From contig MVIG01000001.1 in NCBI GenBank assembly GCA_002086835.1, forward strand, positions 496,001 through 560,000: 64,000 nt of DNA, in the 5' to 3' direction. Positions 1-9,142 of this stretch are shown one piece after another. A program made the position numbers and the translations under genes. This stretch comes from Mycolicibacterium porcinum. Lineage in GTDB: Bacteria; Actinomycetota; Actinomycetes; Mycobacteriales; Mycobacteriaceae. The notes below the pieces were generated by a model. It saw only the letters and a program-made list of their open reading frames with translations. It had not been told where the DNA came from and made no database searches. Position 1 is the stretch's first letter; every line of letters begins with the position of its first letter.

Positions 1-134
1 CCCCGCATCCAGGTGGCGCGCAGTGTGAGCATGAGAGTTCTGGCCTTTCCACACGGTGGGGTGTGAAGTCCACTGTGGTCGGTGACGTAGTGAAGAACAA
101 TCACGAGTTTTCGGACTGTCATGTAGTTCTGCTT

Positions 135-153
135 AACCCTCTTTGTCAGGGTT
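135..153 (-). terminator. weak hairpin after the MatC-type gene
   Basis: A 6-bp perfect inverted repeat (AACCCT at 135-140, AGGGTT at 148-153, 7-nt loop) lies 25 nt beyond the stop of the minus-strand carrier gene. It has no T-tract, which is common for mycobacterial terminators, so the call rests on position and symmetry only. Nothing coding is visible in 1-177. Confidence 0.3.
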
Positions 154-177
154 GGCGGATGTCCCCCTCGATGGGAG

Positions 178-1560
178 TCAGATCAGAGCGGGTGCGGCGA
201 CCAGGATGAGCCAGCACAGTGCAGGTGCGACGGCGACGACGATGCCGGCGTTGAGCAGCAGCTGACGGTAGAACCGGGGTCGCGCGATGCCCTGGGCGTT
301 GGCCAGGACGAGCGCACCGTTGGTGGAGAACGGCGAGACATCGACGACGGTGGCTGAGATCGCCAGTGCGGCAACAACTCCGGCGACGGGAAGCGCTCCG
401 GTTTGCAACAGTGGCAGGGCCATCGGGATGACGGCGGTCAGCAGGGCCGTGGAGGAGGCGAAGGCCGACGTGACGCCGATGACGTAGCAGAGCACGACGG
501 CGACCAGCAGGGGCGCGCCGATGGTGATGGCCATTTCGGCGAGGTGGTCGATGGTGCCGATCTCCTGCAGCACCGAGATGTAGGTGATCATGCCGGCGAC
601 GAGCAGCACGGTCGACCAGCTGATCCCTGCGATGGCCTCGCTCTGTTTGGACAGGTCGGTGAAGGCCAGGACGGCGCCGGCGGCGATGGCGATGAAGCTG
701 ATGGGCAGGTGGAACACCAGCACCAGGACCAGCACGATGCCGATGAGGGCCAGGGTGAGTTTCTGTACGCGGGTGATCGAGGTGGGTGCGGCCTCGAGGG
801 CGACATCGGTGTGCGCGGGGCGGGTGAGTAGTCCGGTGCCGGTGCCGCCGGCGCCGCCACCGGTGGGCAGGTCTTCAGGGGTGGTGCCGCCGTCCCACAT
901 ATCGTCGAATCCGGTGGGGACGGGGGAGCCGGTGGCGCTGAACTCGAAGGAGCGCATACGGGCCAGGGTGGCGTAGCCGACGACGGTCAGGACCGACAGC
1001 AGCAAGTTGATGCCGTAGCTGGCCAGGAACAGGGTCCACGGGCTGATGCTCAGTCCGCTTTTGTGGACGATGTCGCAGACCAGTACGCCGGAGACCGAGA
1101 TGGGGGAGAAGGCCCCGGCATGTGCGCCGTTGATCGTCATGATGCCCATGACCAGCGGGCTCATCTTGGTGCGTGCCGCGAACGACATCGCTGCCGGGGA
1201 GATCAAAGCGACGGCGGCCGGGCTGAAGGTACCCAGTGCGGTCAGGACCGAGGCGCAGAAGAAGAACACCCATGGCACCACGGTGACGCGACCTCGCACG
1301 CCGCGGATGCAGGCGTTGACCAGCAGGTCGATGGTGCCGTTCTTCTTGGCCATACCGAAGAAATAGGTGACCCCGACGATGGTCAGCACGATCGAACTCG
1401 GGAACTGCGCGAGGATCTCTTTGTCGTCGTAGCCGAGCATGAAGTACCCGACGCCGAAGGCGCCGATGAAGCCCAGAATTCCGATGTTGATCGGGAAGAA
1501 GGTGGCGATCACGAACATCGACACCAACGCGATCAGGGGGAGTAGTTCGACAGAGGTCAT
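178..1560 (-). CDS. MatC-type dicarboxylate (malonate-like) carrier
   Basis: A 460-residue integral membrane protein with about 11-12 hydrophobic segments in two halves, separated by a Gly/Thr/Pro-rich hydrophilic loop (about residues 205-255). The N-terminal half resembles the MatC N-terminal domain of the ion-transporter superfamily, with small-residue-rich stretches such as SPAAVALISPAA and an NGAHAGAFSPISVSG motif. Family members import malonate or related dicarboxylates across the inner membrane. The gene is divergent from a LysR regulator 209 bp away, the usual arrangement for an inducible acid importer. No malonate-metabolism gene is adjacent, so the substrate is an inference. The ATG at 1560 leaves the first membrane helix intact. 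Confidence 0.75.
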   Translation of the reverse strand: MTSVELLPLIALVSMFVIATFFPINIGILGFIGAFGVGYFMLGYDDKEILAQFPSSIVLTIVGVTYFFGMAKKNGTIDLLVNACIRGVRGRVTVVPWVFFFCASVLTALGTFSPAAVALISPAAMSFAARTKMSPLVMGIMTINGAHAGAFSPISVSGVLVCDIVHKSGLSISPWTLFLASYGINLLLSVLTVVGYATLARMRSFEFSATGSPVPTGFDDMWDGGTTPEDLPTGGGAGGTGTGLLTRPAHTDVALEAAPTSITRVQKLTLALIGIVLVLVLVFHLPISFIAIAAGAVLAFTDLSKQSEAIAGISWSTVLLVAGMITYISVLQEIGTIDHLAEMAITIGAPLLVAVVLCYVIGVTSAFASSTALLTAVIPMALPLLQTGALPVAGVVAALAISATVVDVSPFSTNGALVLANAQGIARPRFYRQLLLNAGIVVAVAPALCWLILVAAPALI

Positions 1561-1694
1561 GTGTGTTCTCTCAGTTCCCGAGAAGGTGGCTCAGCGAGGC
1601 GAAACCCGCGACCGTCCCGCAGACCTGCGTAAACGATGGCCAGTTCGGCGTCACACCTTTCGATGATCATTACGCAGATCACACTAGGAACAGG

Positions 1695-1742
1695 TTGACT
1701 TAACGACAATGTCGAGTTTGTCCAGTAGGGTTTAGTTGAACT
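1695..1742. promoter_or_regulatory. divergent promoter region with LysR-type dyads
   Basis: The 209-bp gap between the carrier and the LysR gene is AT-richer than its surroundings. It holds a TTG-N9-CAA dyad at 1695-1709 (LysR boxes are usually about 15-bp interrupted dyads), an overlapping 11-bp palindrome CGACAATGTCG at 1704-1714, and AGTTGAACT at 1734-1742. The words GTTGACTTAA and GTTGAACTTAA occur about 40 bp apart as an imperfect direct repeat. Binding by the neighbouring LysR protein is inferred. Confidence 0.4.
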
Positions 1743-1769
1743 TAAGCCAGTGGGGTTTCGGGAGCGTGC

Positions 1770-2690
1770 ATGCTGGATACGAATCGAATGTTCACGTTGT
1801 GTGAGGTCGCCGCACGCGGATCGATCACTGCGGCGGCGGAGGCCCTCGGATACACCACATCGGCTGTCTCGCAACAGATTGCGAAGCTGGAGAAGGAGGC
1901 CGGCCAGCCGCTTCTTGAGCGTCACGCCCGCGGCATCGTCCTGACGGATGCGGGACGTGCGGTGGTTCGGCATACGGAGCGCATTCTGGTCGAACTGCAT
2001 GCCGCAGACGCTGAGCTCGCCGAAATCCGGGGCTTACGGGCGGGTGTGCTGGCCATGGGCACCTTCCCGACGGCCGGCTCCTCCCTGTTGCCGTTGGTCG
2101 TCAAGGAGTTCAAGACAAGGCACCCAGGAATCGAACTGACAGTCCTGAGTGGCCGGTTCGCCCGACTCGTCGACGCGCTTCACCGACGGGAGACTGAATT
2201 GTCGTTGTTGTGGGACTACGAATGGAACCGGATCGACGATCCGACTCTGACCTGCCACCACCTGATGAACGATCCGACGATGCTCCTGGTATCGGAGCAC
2301 CACCGTCTGGCGGGCCGTGACTCCATCGGCATCGCAGAACTGCGCGATGAGGCTTGGGTCATGCGAGCCGATGACCATCCCGTTGCGCAGACGCTCGAAA
2401 AGCTCTGTCAGCAGGGTGGGTTCACGCCGCGGACCAGTGTGTTCGCTCACGACTACGGCGAAGTGCAGGCGATGGTCGCAGTTGAACTGGGCGTGGCGAT
2501 CGCACCACGGCTGGCAGTGCTGAACCCTCGTCCCGATGTGCGGTCGATCCGGATCGCGACACGTCCTCCTGAGCGGCGGATTCTCATGGCGCATCTGGCG
2601 GAGCGCCGGCTCAGCCCTGCTGCTCACGAAGCCATTGCGGTCAGCGCTGCGGCCGCCCGCCGCCTGGAGGAGGGTTTCGCCGAGGCGTGA
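1770..2690 (+). CDS. LysR-family transcriptional regulator
   Basis: 306 residues, a normal length for the family. The N-terminus carries the LysR winged helix-turn-helix (about residues 5-62: FTLCEVAARGSITAAAEAL, then a TTSAVSQQIAKLE recognition helix). A periplasmic-binding-protein-like effector domain follows (about 90-295), beginning LAMGTFPTAGSSLLP. It is divergent from the dicarboxylate carrier and probably activates it in response to its substrate while repressing itself. The ATG at 1770 gives a standard short N-terminal arm. Confidence 0.85.
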   Translation: MLDTNRMFTLCEVAARGSITAAAEALGYTTSAVSQQIAKLEKEAGQPLLERHARGIVLTDAGRAVVRHTERILVELHAADAELAEIRGLRAGVLAMGTFPTAGSSLLPLVVKEFKTRHPGIELTVLSGRFARLVDALHRRETELSLLWDYEWNRIDDPTLTCHHLMNDPTMLLVSEHHRLAGRDSIGIAELRDEAWVMRADDHPVAQTLEKLCQQGGFTPRTSVFAHDYGEVQAMVAVELGVAIAPRLAVLNPRPDVRSIRIATRPPERRILMAHLAERRLSPAAHEAIAVSAAAARRLEEGFAEA

Positions 2691-2815
2691 TTCCAGCCAG
2701 GACCAGGTGTCATACAGCTCGCGCCAGAGGTGATGGTGCCGCGCCGAGCTGAACGGCGGCCGAACGGTTTGCGGATGCACCGGCTGAACCCGCCGCTGTC
2801 GCGCATGATGGGGAC

Positions 2816-3904
2816 ATGAGTACGCCGCTGACCCTGGACAAGATCCAGCACGCTCCCAAGGCCCTGCTGCACGATCACCTTGACGGCGGACTGCGACCGG
2901 CCACCGTGCTCGACCTGGCTGGTCAGCTGGGCTACGACGAGCTGCCGGCCACCGAGGTCGACGAGCTGGCCACGTTCTTCCGCACGGCCGCCCACAGCGG
3001 CTCGCTGGTGCGCTACCTGGAACCGTTCGCCCACACCGTCGGGGTCATGCAGACCCCCGAGGCGCTGCACCGGGTCGCCTTCGAGTGCGTCGAGGATCTG
3101 GCCGCGGACAACGTCGTCTACGCCGAGGTGCGGTTCGCGCCCGAACTGCACATCGATCGCGGACTGTCGCTGGACGACGTGGTCGACGCGGTGCTGGCCG
3201 GCTTCGCCGACGGCGAGAAGGCCGCCTCGGCCGAGGGGCGCACCATCACCGTGCGCTGTCTGGTCACCGCGATGCGCCACGCCGCCCGGTCCCGCGAGAT
3301 CGCAGAGCTGGCGATCCGGTTCCGGGACAAGGGCGTTGTCGGATTCGACATCGCCGGTGCCGAGGCCGGCTACCCACCCACCCGTCACCTCGATGCGTTC
3401 GAGTACATGCGAGGCAACAACGCGCGCTTCACGATTCACGCCGGTGAAGCGTTCGGCCTGCCGTCCATCCACGAGGCCATCGCGTTCTGCGGAGCCGACC
3501 GGCTCGGACACGGGGTGCGCATCGTCGACGACATCACCGAGTTCGACGACGGGTCTCAACAGCTGGGCAGGCTGGCATCCATCCTGCGCGACAAGAGAAT
3601 TCCACTCGAATTGTGCCCCAGCAGCAACGTGCAGACCGGGGCGGCGCCCAGCATCGCCGAGCACCCGTTCGACCGGTTGGCCCGGCTGCGGTTCCGCGTG
3701 ACCGTCAACACCGACAACCGGCTGATGAGCGACACCACCATGAGCCAGGAGATGCTGCGACTGGTCGACGCGTTCGGCTACGGCTGGAGCGACCTGGAGC
3801 GGTTCACCATCAATGCGATGAAGTCGGCCTTCATTCCGTTCGACGAACGACTCGCGCTGATAGACGAGGTGATCAAGCCCCGGTACGCGGTGCTGGTCGG
3901 CTGA
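2816..3904 (+). CDS. add: adenosine deaminase
   Basis: Hydrolytic deamination of adenosine and deoxyadenosine to inosine and deoxyinosine in cytosolic purine salvage. 362 residues, close to the M. tuberculosis enzyme as recalled. The metal-dependent deaminase signatures appear in order: [10 protein letters not shown] near the N-terminus (first two Zn ligands), the catalytic HAGEAFG block, DRLGHGVRI, and a C-terminal NTDN block carrying the last Zn-binding Asp. Like other mycobacterial forms it has TDNRLMS rather than the classical TDDP. Inosine produced here is a substrate for the purine nucleoside phosphorylase at 18280-19071. Confidence 0.95.
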   Translation: MSTPLTLDKIQHAPKALLHDHLDGGLRPATVLDLAGQLGYDELPATEVDELATFFRTAAHSGSLVRYLEPFAHTVGVMQTPEALHRVAFECVEDLAADNVVYAEVRFAPELHIDRGLSLDDVVDAVLAGFADGEKAASAEGRTITVRCLVTAMRHAARSREIAELAIRFRDKGVVGFDIAGAEAGYPPTRHLDAFEYMRGNNARFTIHAGEAFGLPSIHEAIAFCGADRLGHGVRIVDDITEFDDGSQQLGRLASILRDKRIPLELCPSSNVQTGAAPSIAEHPFDRLARLRFRVTVNTDNRLMSDTTMSQEMLRLVDAFGYGWSDLERFTINAMKSAFIPFDERLALIDEVIKPRYAVLVG

Positions 3905-4050
3905 CGCCGCGGGGCAAATCCACCCCGGCGAAAATTCTCCTCAAATCCTTGTAACGACGGGGCGAGCTCCTGCGACAATCCAGCAAGCTCGACCAATATC
4001 AAGATCAGCAGACATCGCGAGCCGACACGCCCCGTCCACGAGGAGCTTCC

Positions 4051-4323
4051 ATGGCCAGACTCATCACCACCACATTGTCCGGGGCAGTACTGGCAACGGC
4101 GGCGGTGTTCCTCCCGGTGATTTCCGCACCCACGGCGGGCGCCGATGTGTGCGCCGGAGCCGACGGTCGCCATTTCGCCGCGGGCGGATGTACCAACGTC
4201 GCCGGTGACGTCGCCACCGGCGCCGCCATCGCCGCAGCGCACGTCCCGTATGTGCCCGGCGAGGTCCCTTGCTACACAGTCGAGGGCGTGCCCTACTTCA
4301 CTCCTCCTGGCGACCCCTGCTGA
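4051..4323 (+). CDS. small secreted Cys-containing protein
   Basis: 90 residues with a Sec signal peptide: a charged start (MAR), a hydrophobic core to about residue 26, and a likely cleavage after the AGA preceding Asp32. The mature part of about 59 residues has four cysteines, the last being the final residue (DPC), consistent with two disulfides outside the cytoplasm. It ends in a Pro/Gly/Tyr-rich tail. I do not recognise the family; it looks like one of the many short exported mycobacterial proteins of unknown role. GAGGAG lies just upstream of the ATG. A strong hairpin follows at 4368-4402, so it is probably monocistronic. Confidence 0.75.
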   Translation: MARLITTTLSGAVLATAAVFLPVISAPTAGADVCAGADGRHFAAGGCTNVAGDVATGAAIAAAHVPYVPGEVPCYTVEGVPYFTPPGDPC

Positions 4324-4367
4324 TCCCGTGGTGCCGCTGCGGCACAACGACATACATTGATCCCGAC

Positions 4368-4402
4368 ATCCCCGTATCGCAGTCCGGCCGCGATACGGGG
4401 AT
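4368..4402. terminator. perfect 13-bp inverted repeat
   Basis: ATCCCCGTATCGC (4368-4380) is exactly repeated in inverted orientation at 4390-4402 with a 9-nt loop. It lies 45 nt past the stop of the small secreted protein and 22 nt before the lipoprotein ATG, with no T-run. It could end the upstream transcript, or sit in the leader of the lipoprotein mRNA as a stability or regulatory stem. It overlaps an in-frame ATG at 4401, arguing against that ATG as the lipoprotein start. Confidence 0.6.
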
Positions 4403-4424
4403 GACTGCAACCCAGGAGTGGTGG

Positions 4425-5831
4425 ATGAAGTCCTTGGCGTACGGACTGACGGCTCTTCTGCTGGCCTCGGTCGTCAGTTGTGGCGGGTCCGACCAGCAGC
4501 CGAACGCGGCGCCGACACCGGAGACGGTGCGCCAGATCGCCAAGGAGGCTTACATATACGGCTTCCCGATGGTCGACTCGTACCGGATCCAGCACGCCTA
4601 CTTCGTCGACAAGGCCAACCCGCAGTACAAGGGCGAATGGAATCAGCCGCACAGCATCGCCCGGGTGTTCACCCCCGAGGACACCACGATCCAGACGCCG
4701 AATTCCGATACGCCCTACACGATGCTGGGCGCTGACCTGCGGGCCGAACCGTTGGTGCTCACCGTGCCGCCGATCGAGGCGGGCCGGTACTACTCCCTGC
4801 AGTTCATCGACAGTTACACCTACAACTTCGCTTACGTGGGCAGCCGCACCACCGGCAACGGCGGTGGCAAGTACCTCTTGGCCGGCCCGAGTTGGAAGGG
4901 CGACAAGCCCGCCGGTATCACCGACGTGATCCGCTCCGACACCGATTTCGCGTTGGTCATCTACCGCACCCAGTTGTTCGATCCCGATGACATCGACAAC
5001 GTCAAGAAGATTCAGGCCGGGTACACCGTCGAGCCGCTCTCGGTGTTCGCCAAGCAGCCGGCGGCGACCGCCCCCGCGGTCGATTTCATCGCGCCGTTGA
5101 GCCCCGACGAACAGAAGACCTCGCCCAAGTTCTTCCAGATCCTCAACTTCATCCTGAAGTACGCGCCGGAAGTGCCGTCGGAGAAGGATCTTCGGGTGCG
5201 CTTCGCCACCATCGGCATCGCCCCGGACGGGGACTTCGACCCCGCCACGATGAGCAAGGAAACCCTGCAGGCCGTGCAGGACGGGATGGCCGACGCCTGG
5301 ACCGAGGTGAACGCCTTCAAGAAGGACAAGCTGGATACCGGCCAGGTGACGTCGGCCGATCTGTTCGGCACGCGGGAAGCGTTGAAGGACAACTACCTCT
5401 ACCGCATGGCTGCCGCGGTGCTGGGCATCTACGGCAACACCGCGCAGGAGGCGATCTACCCGGTGCTGGCCGTCGACACCACCGGGGCGCCGTTGACCGG
5501 CGCCGGCAACTACACGGTGCGGTTCGCGCCGGGCCAGCTGCCGCCGGTCAACTCGTTCTGGTCGGCCACCATGTACAAGATGCCGCAGAGCCTGCTGGTC
5601 GCGAACCCGATCAACCGGTACCTGATCAACTCACCGATGCTGCCCGGTCTGGCGAAAGACGCCGACGGCGGCGTCACGATCTACGTGCAGCACCAGTCGC
5701 CCGGCCCGGAGAAAGAGGCGAACTGGCTGCCCGCACCGGAGGGTCCGTTCCAGATGATCCTGCGGTTGTACTGGCCCAAGGAAGAGGCTCTCGACGGCAC
5801 CTGGCACGCGCCGAAAGTCACCAAGAGCTGA
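4425..5831 (+). CDS. DUF1254/DUF1214 lipoprotein
   Basis: 468 residues from the ATG at 4425, chosen because AGGAG lies just upstream and the protein then starts with a clean lipoprotein signal (MKSLAYGLTALLLASVVSC, lipobox Cys19). The mature N-terminal part carries the DUF1254 region (EAYIYGFPMVDSYRIQ, then TIQTPNSDTPYTMLGADLR). The C-terminal part carries DUF1214 (the NSFWSATMYKMPQSLLVANP block and an ILRLYWPKEEALDGTW end). The family is widespread in envelopes but has no established biochemistry. The longer reading frame back to 4269 overlaps the upstream gene and hairpin and is rejected. Confidence 0.85.
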   Translation: MKSLAYGLTALLLASVVSCGGSDQQPNAAPTPETVRQIAKEAYIYGFPMVDSYRIQHAYFVDKANPQYKGEWNQPHSIARVFTPEDTTIQTPNSDTPYTMLGADLRAEPLVLTVPPIEAGRYYSLQFIDSYTYNFAYVGSRTTGNGGGKYLLAGPSWKGDKPAGITDVIRSDTDFALVIYRTQLFDPDDIDNVKKIQAGYTVEPLSVFAKQPAATAPAVDFIAPLSPDEQKTSPKFFQILNFILKYAPEVPSEKDLRVRFATIGIAPDGDFDPATMSKETLQAVQDGMADAWTEVNAFKKDKLDTGQVTSADLFGTREALKDNYLYRMAAAVLGIYGNTAQEAIYPVLAVDTTGAPLTGAGNYTVRFAPGQLPPVNSFWSATMYKMPQSLLVANPINRYLINSPMLPGLAKDADGGVTIYVQHQSPGPEKEANWLPAPEGPFQMILRLYWPKEEALDGTWHAPKVTKS

Positions 5832-5846
5832 CCAGCGCGCGGTAGG

Positions 5847-6656
5847 TCAGCCACGCAGGGCCTTGCGCAGCACCTCGGCGAAAGCTCCTGGCGCGCCCAT
5901 GAATCCACCATGGTCGCCCGGGAACATCACCGGGCGTGTGCCCAGCAGCTCGGCCAGTGCGATCGTGGTCCGCTTGGTCAACAGGCGACCGGATTCCTCG
6001 CCGAGACCTACCACGACCCGGCCGCGTTTCAGTGCCTGGATGTCAGGCAGGAACCGGGTGGTGGACCGGAGCTGGTGGTTGAAGAAGTGCGCCGCATCGC
6101 GCAGGTCCTGATCGCTGGGCTCGGGCATCTCCGGCGCACCGGTCGGAATGTCGAAGCCGGCGTTCGCCATGAACTTGCCCCATGCCGCGAACATCCCGTC
6201 ACGGTTGAAGGTGGCGATGATGTCCTCGGTGGCCGCGCGCTGCGCGGCGGCGTCGGGCAACAACTCCAACAGGGGAGGCTCGTGCGCGACGAGGGTACGC
6301 ACCCGGCCGGGGTGGCGGGCTACCAACGACAGACCCGTCACCGCGCCGCCCGACGAGCCGAACACATCGGCGGTCGGGGCACCCAGGTCATCGAGGATCG
6401 CGGCGACGTCGTCGGCCCGGCGCTCGGGGATGGAGTTCTCCGTCGGATCGTCGACGGAACTACCGGCGATGCCGCGCGGGTCTGCGGTGACCACGGTGTG
6501 GTCACCGGCCAGCGCGTGTGCCAGCGGCGCGAATTCGGCGGCCGCCATCGGGGCGCCGAGGATCAGCAGCAGCGGGCCGGCCCCGCGAACCTCATAGTGC
6601 AGGCGCGCGCCGGGAACCTCGAGAATGTGGGTCGAAAGGCTGGTCGATGCGGTCAT
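5847..6656 (-). CDS. alpha/beta hydrolase
   Basis: 269 residues with the alpha/beta-hydrolase fold. The oxyanion region is LLLILGAPMAA, the nucleophile elbow is GSSGG (about residue 100), and the catalytic His is in PGDHGGF near the C-terminus. The acidic member is probably the Asp or Glu of the RVVVGLGEES strand. Substrate unknown. It is convergent with the DUF1254 lipoprotein (15-bp gap) and lies 45 bp beyond the Rv3311-like gene on the same strand. In M. tuberculosis this position is held by Rv3312c; equivalence is inferred from gene order only. Confidence 0.75.
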   Translation of the reverse strand: MTASTSLSTHILEVPGARLHYEVRGAGPLLLILGAPMAAAEFAPLAHALAGDHTVVTADPRGIAGSSVDDPTENSIPERRADDVAAILDDLGAPTADVFGSSGGAVTGLSLVARHPGRVRTLVAHEPPLLELLPDAAAQRAATEDIIATFNRDGMFAAWGKFMANAGFDIPTGAPEMPEPSDQDLRDAAHFFNHQLRSTTRFLPDIQALKRGRVVVGLGEESGRLLTKRTTIALAELLGTRPVMFPGDHGGFMGAPGAFAEVLRKALRG

Positions 6657-6701
6657 GAGTGATCTGACCGCGCCCGCGGCCAGAACTCATCGCCGCGGCG
6701 G

Positions 6702-7976
6702 TCACTCCGCCCGCAGGCGCGACTCCACGAAACGCTCCAACGCGTCCCACTGCTCGACGGCCTCGGCGTAGGGCGCGACGGGCTTGCGGGCGTTCTCGTC
6801 GCCGAGCACGTAGCTCACGAACTTGCCCAGCGCCTTGGTGCCGGCGAGCGTCTCGTCGACGGTCTTGTCCTCGGAGTAGTCGCTGACATCGCGCAGCAGC
6901 TCGACGGCCAACTCCAACTGGTCGTGGTCGACCGCGTCGGGTCCGTCGGCGATGTCGTCGGAGATGCCGCTGAGGACGTAGATGTTCTCCTCGGCGACGT
7001 CCACCCGCAGGGAGCCGTCGGTGGCGGCCGTCCGGATGTCGTCATAGGTGGCCAGGTCGGACAGGTCGTGGTCATGCTCGTCGGCCAGATAGCGGGCCAG
7101 TGCACGCTCCGAACTGAACACGCTGATGCGACCGTTGCGGCCGAGGAAGACCGGATCGTCGTCGAGGTAGCAGCGCAGCGTGTAGACGGTGCCCGAACCG
7201 GTCATGATCCGCACCGGGTCGATGCCGACCTTCTGCCAGAAGTCCTCGTCGTCACCCAGGACGGCGCTGTCCGCAGCGCTGCGCGCGGGCTCGGCCTCGG
7301 CTTCGCTGTCGTCCTCGTCGCCGCCCTCGGCGTCGTCGGTGTCGACCGCGAGGTCGTCCTCGTCCTCCTCGGGAGCCGGTTCCTCGAGCTCGGCCTCGGC
7401 CTTCTTGACCGCGGCCTCCGGTGCGGTTTCCGGAACTGTGACGATCTCGTCGATGGAGTCGAGCACGCCGTCCCAGCCCCGGGCGATCACGGCCTCGATC
7501 TCGGCCCAGCGCTTGCGTCCGGAGCGACCGGTGAAACCGTCCAGGCCGCCGCCGAGCGTGCCGAGCACCGGGTTTCCGTTGAAGAACTTGCTGATGGCCG
7601 CGAGCTCACACACCGAGCCGATCGAAGACACCACGACCAGCGTGCGGTGCAGGCTCGCGACGGATTCCTCGGTGGGCTTGTCGGCGACCAGGTCGGGAAC
7701 CCCGACGATGTCGTACTCCCGGTCCTCCGCGGGCTGCAGCTTGTGCGCGTTGGCCGTGGTGAGCTTGTCCCACTTCGGGTGGTCGGCGAGGTCGTTGTCG
7801 GTGTTGGTGCGGACGAATGCCACCAGATCAGCGACCGATTCGAAGCCGTACAGGGCGTCACCCTCACCCAGGAACGCCTCCCACTCGTCGCCGGCGTCCC
7901 GCCAGCGCGGAGCCCAGAGTGTGTAAAGGTCGCCCTTGGTCAGCCCGAGCCGGACCGGCACGATGTCAGCAGCCAT
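6702..7976 (-). CDS. Rv3311-like conserved protein with two repeated domains
   Basis: 424 residues from the ATG at 7976 (MAADIVPVRLGL); the frame is open further upstream but that extension is Arg/Pro-rich and out of character. Two copies of one domain are visible, about residues 6-177 and 255-423. They share a YTL strand, an FLG turn, an Asp-rich DNDLAD/DHDLSD motif, an acidic helix and an Arg/Trp-containing C-terminal helix. They are joined by a very acidic Glu/Asp/Ala linker (about 178-250). No signal peptide or membrane segment, so cytosolic. The name follows position between add and upp, where M. tuberculosis has Rv3311 of similar length. Function unknown. Confidence 0.75.
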   Translation of the reverse strand: MAADIVPVRLGLTKGDLYTLWAPRWRDAGDEWEAFLGEGDALYGFESVADLVAFVRTNTDNDLADHPKWDKLTTANAHKLQPAEDREYDIVGVPDLVADKPTEESVASLHRTLVVVSSIGSVCELAAISKFFNGNPVLGTLGGGLDGFTGRSGRKRWAEIEAVIARGWDGVLDSIDEIVTVPETAPEAAVKKAEAELEEPAPEEDEDDLAVDTDDAEGGDEDDSEAEAEPARSAADSAVLGDDEDFWQKVGIDPVRIMTGSGTVYTLRCYLDDDPVFLGRNGRISVFSSERALARYLADEHDHDLSDLATYDDIRTAATDGSLRVDVAEENIYVLSGISDDIADGPDAVDHDQLELAVELLRDVSDYSEDKTVDETLAGTKALGKFVSYVLGDENARKPVAPYAEAVEQWDALERFVESRLRAE

Positions 7977-8048
7977 GCGGCACAGCCTAATGGGGGCCCC
8001 TGGACGCCAGTCAGGTTGTCTCCGGTTCGGGGCCTGACGGCGCACCAC

Positions 8049-9140
8049 TCACGCCGTGGGCCGCCAGAATCCCTGAAAGCCCTGACCGGCATTCGTGGTC
8101 CGGATCGGCGAGAGCTTGACCGGGTCGCCGGCCTCGATCATCGTGTTGGCGCTGACGACCATCGCGACATGCCCGTCCCACACCGCCAGGTCGCCTGGCC
8201 GCAACGATCCCGCCGACACCGCCTTGCCGACGTCCTGCTCCTGGGCTAGCCGTGGGATATCCAGCCCGGCTTCGTGATAGGCCCACTGGGTCAGTCCACT
8301 GCAGTCCAGCCCGACGCCGGGCGTGGTGCCGCCCCACTGGTAGGGCACGCCCAGTTGGGTCAGTGCGTGGCGCACGGCGCTGGCCGCCACGGCATTGGGC
8401 GCTGTCGCCGTGCCGCCGTCGGGCAATCGCACCACCACGCCGTCACCGAACATCCCCGGGTCGCGAAGCCCTACCGGGGCGTCAGAGCGGTCGGCGCCCA
8501 TCAAGGCGGCCGCAGGAGCACCGCCGGTGAACCCCGCCGGGGCAGCTGTGAAACCGCCGGAACCGGAGCCGGTCGAGAAACCCGCCGAGCCCGGGTTCAG
8601 CCCGGGTACGCGCGGTGGAGCCGGGGCGGCGGCGGTCGCCGGGGCGGTGGCGGCGTCGGTGAGAGCGCCGGAGTGTTTGTCCAGGTCGGCGCTCAATTCG
8701 TCGACGACGGTCGAGGCCTCGGTGATCGCACGTCGTGCCGAGGCCTGCAGTTCCTGGGCCACCCCCGGTTCATCGAGGTGGGGAGTCAATTCGGCGGCGC
8801 GTTCCTCGAAGCGGTCGATGATCGCCTGCAGACGCATCCTGGCCTGGGCCACAGCCGAACCCGCGTCCCGGGCCGCGGCGCCCAGGGCCTGAGCCCGTTC
8901 GGCCAACGTCGTCACCTCGGCCACGGCGCCGGCGGCGAACTGCCCGGCCGCCGTGGCGGCGGTGCCCGACCAGTCTGCTGCGGCTCGGTCCCACGATCGT
9001 CCGAGCGCGGCGGCGATATCCGACAGGGCACCCTGCGCGCCGGCCATCGCGGTCGTGGCGGTGTGGTCCGGCAGGCCGGTGCCGACCAGGTCCCGCAGTT
9101 CGTAGAGCGGCGCGGCCAGGGCGACGCTGGTGGCGGGCAC
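8049..9140 (-). CDS. NlpC/P60 peptidoglycan hydrolase, type VII secretion-like
   Basis: 363 residues. Residues about 1-160 are all-helical with a WSG turn (Trp57), resembling WXG100/EspC-type secretion domains. Residues about 165-215 are a Pro/Ala/Gly-rich linker. Residues about 245-363 are an NlpC/P60 domain with Cys280 (DCSGL), His324 (DGHVAMV) and Glu336. The Cys/His/Glu triad matches the mycobacterial endopeptidase RipA as recalled. Such enzymes cut D-Glu/meso-DAP peptide bonds in peptidoglycan. There is no Sec or Tat signal, so export with the small helical partner encoded 2 bp upstream is the likely route. Confidence 0.8.
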   Translation of the reverse strand: MPATSVALAAPLYELRDLVGTGLPDHTATTAMAGAQGALSDIAAALGRSWDRAAADWSGTAATAAGQFAAGAVAEVTTLAERAQALGAAARDAGSAVAQARMRLQAIIDRFEERAAELTPHLDEPGVAQELQASARRAITEASTVVDELSADLDKHSGALTDAATAPATAAAPAPPRVPGLNPGSAGFSTGSGSGGFTAAPAGFTGGAPAAALMGADRSDAPVGLRDPGMFGDGVVVRLPDGGTATAPNAVAASAVRHALTQLGVPYQWGGTTPGVGLDCSGLTQWAYHEAGLDIPRLAQEQDVGKAVSAGSLRPGDLAVWDGHVAMVVSANTMIEAGDPVKLSPIRTTNAGQGFQGFWRPTA

Positions 9141-9142
9141 GG

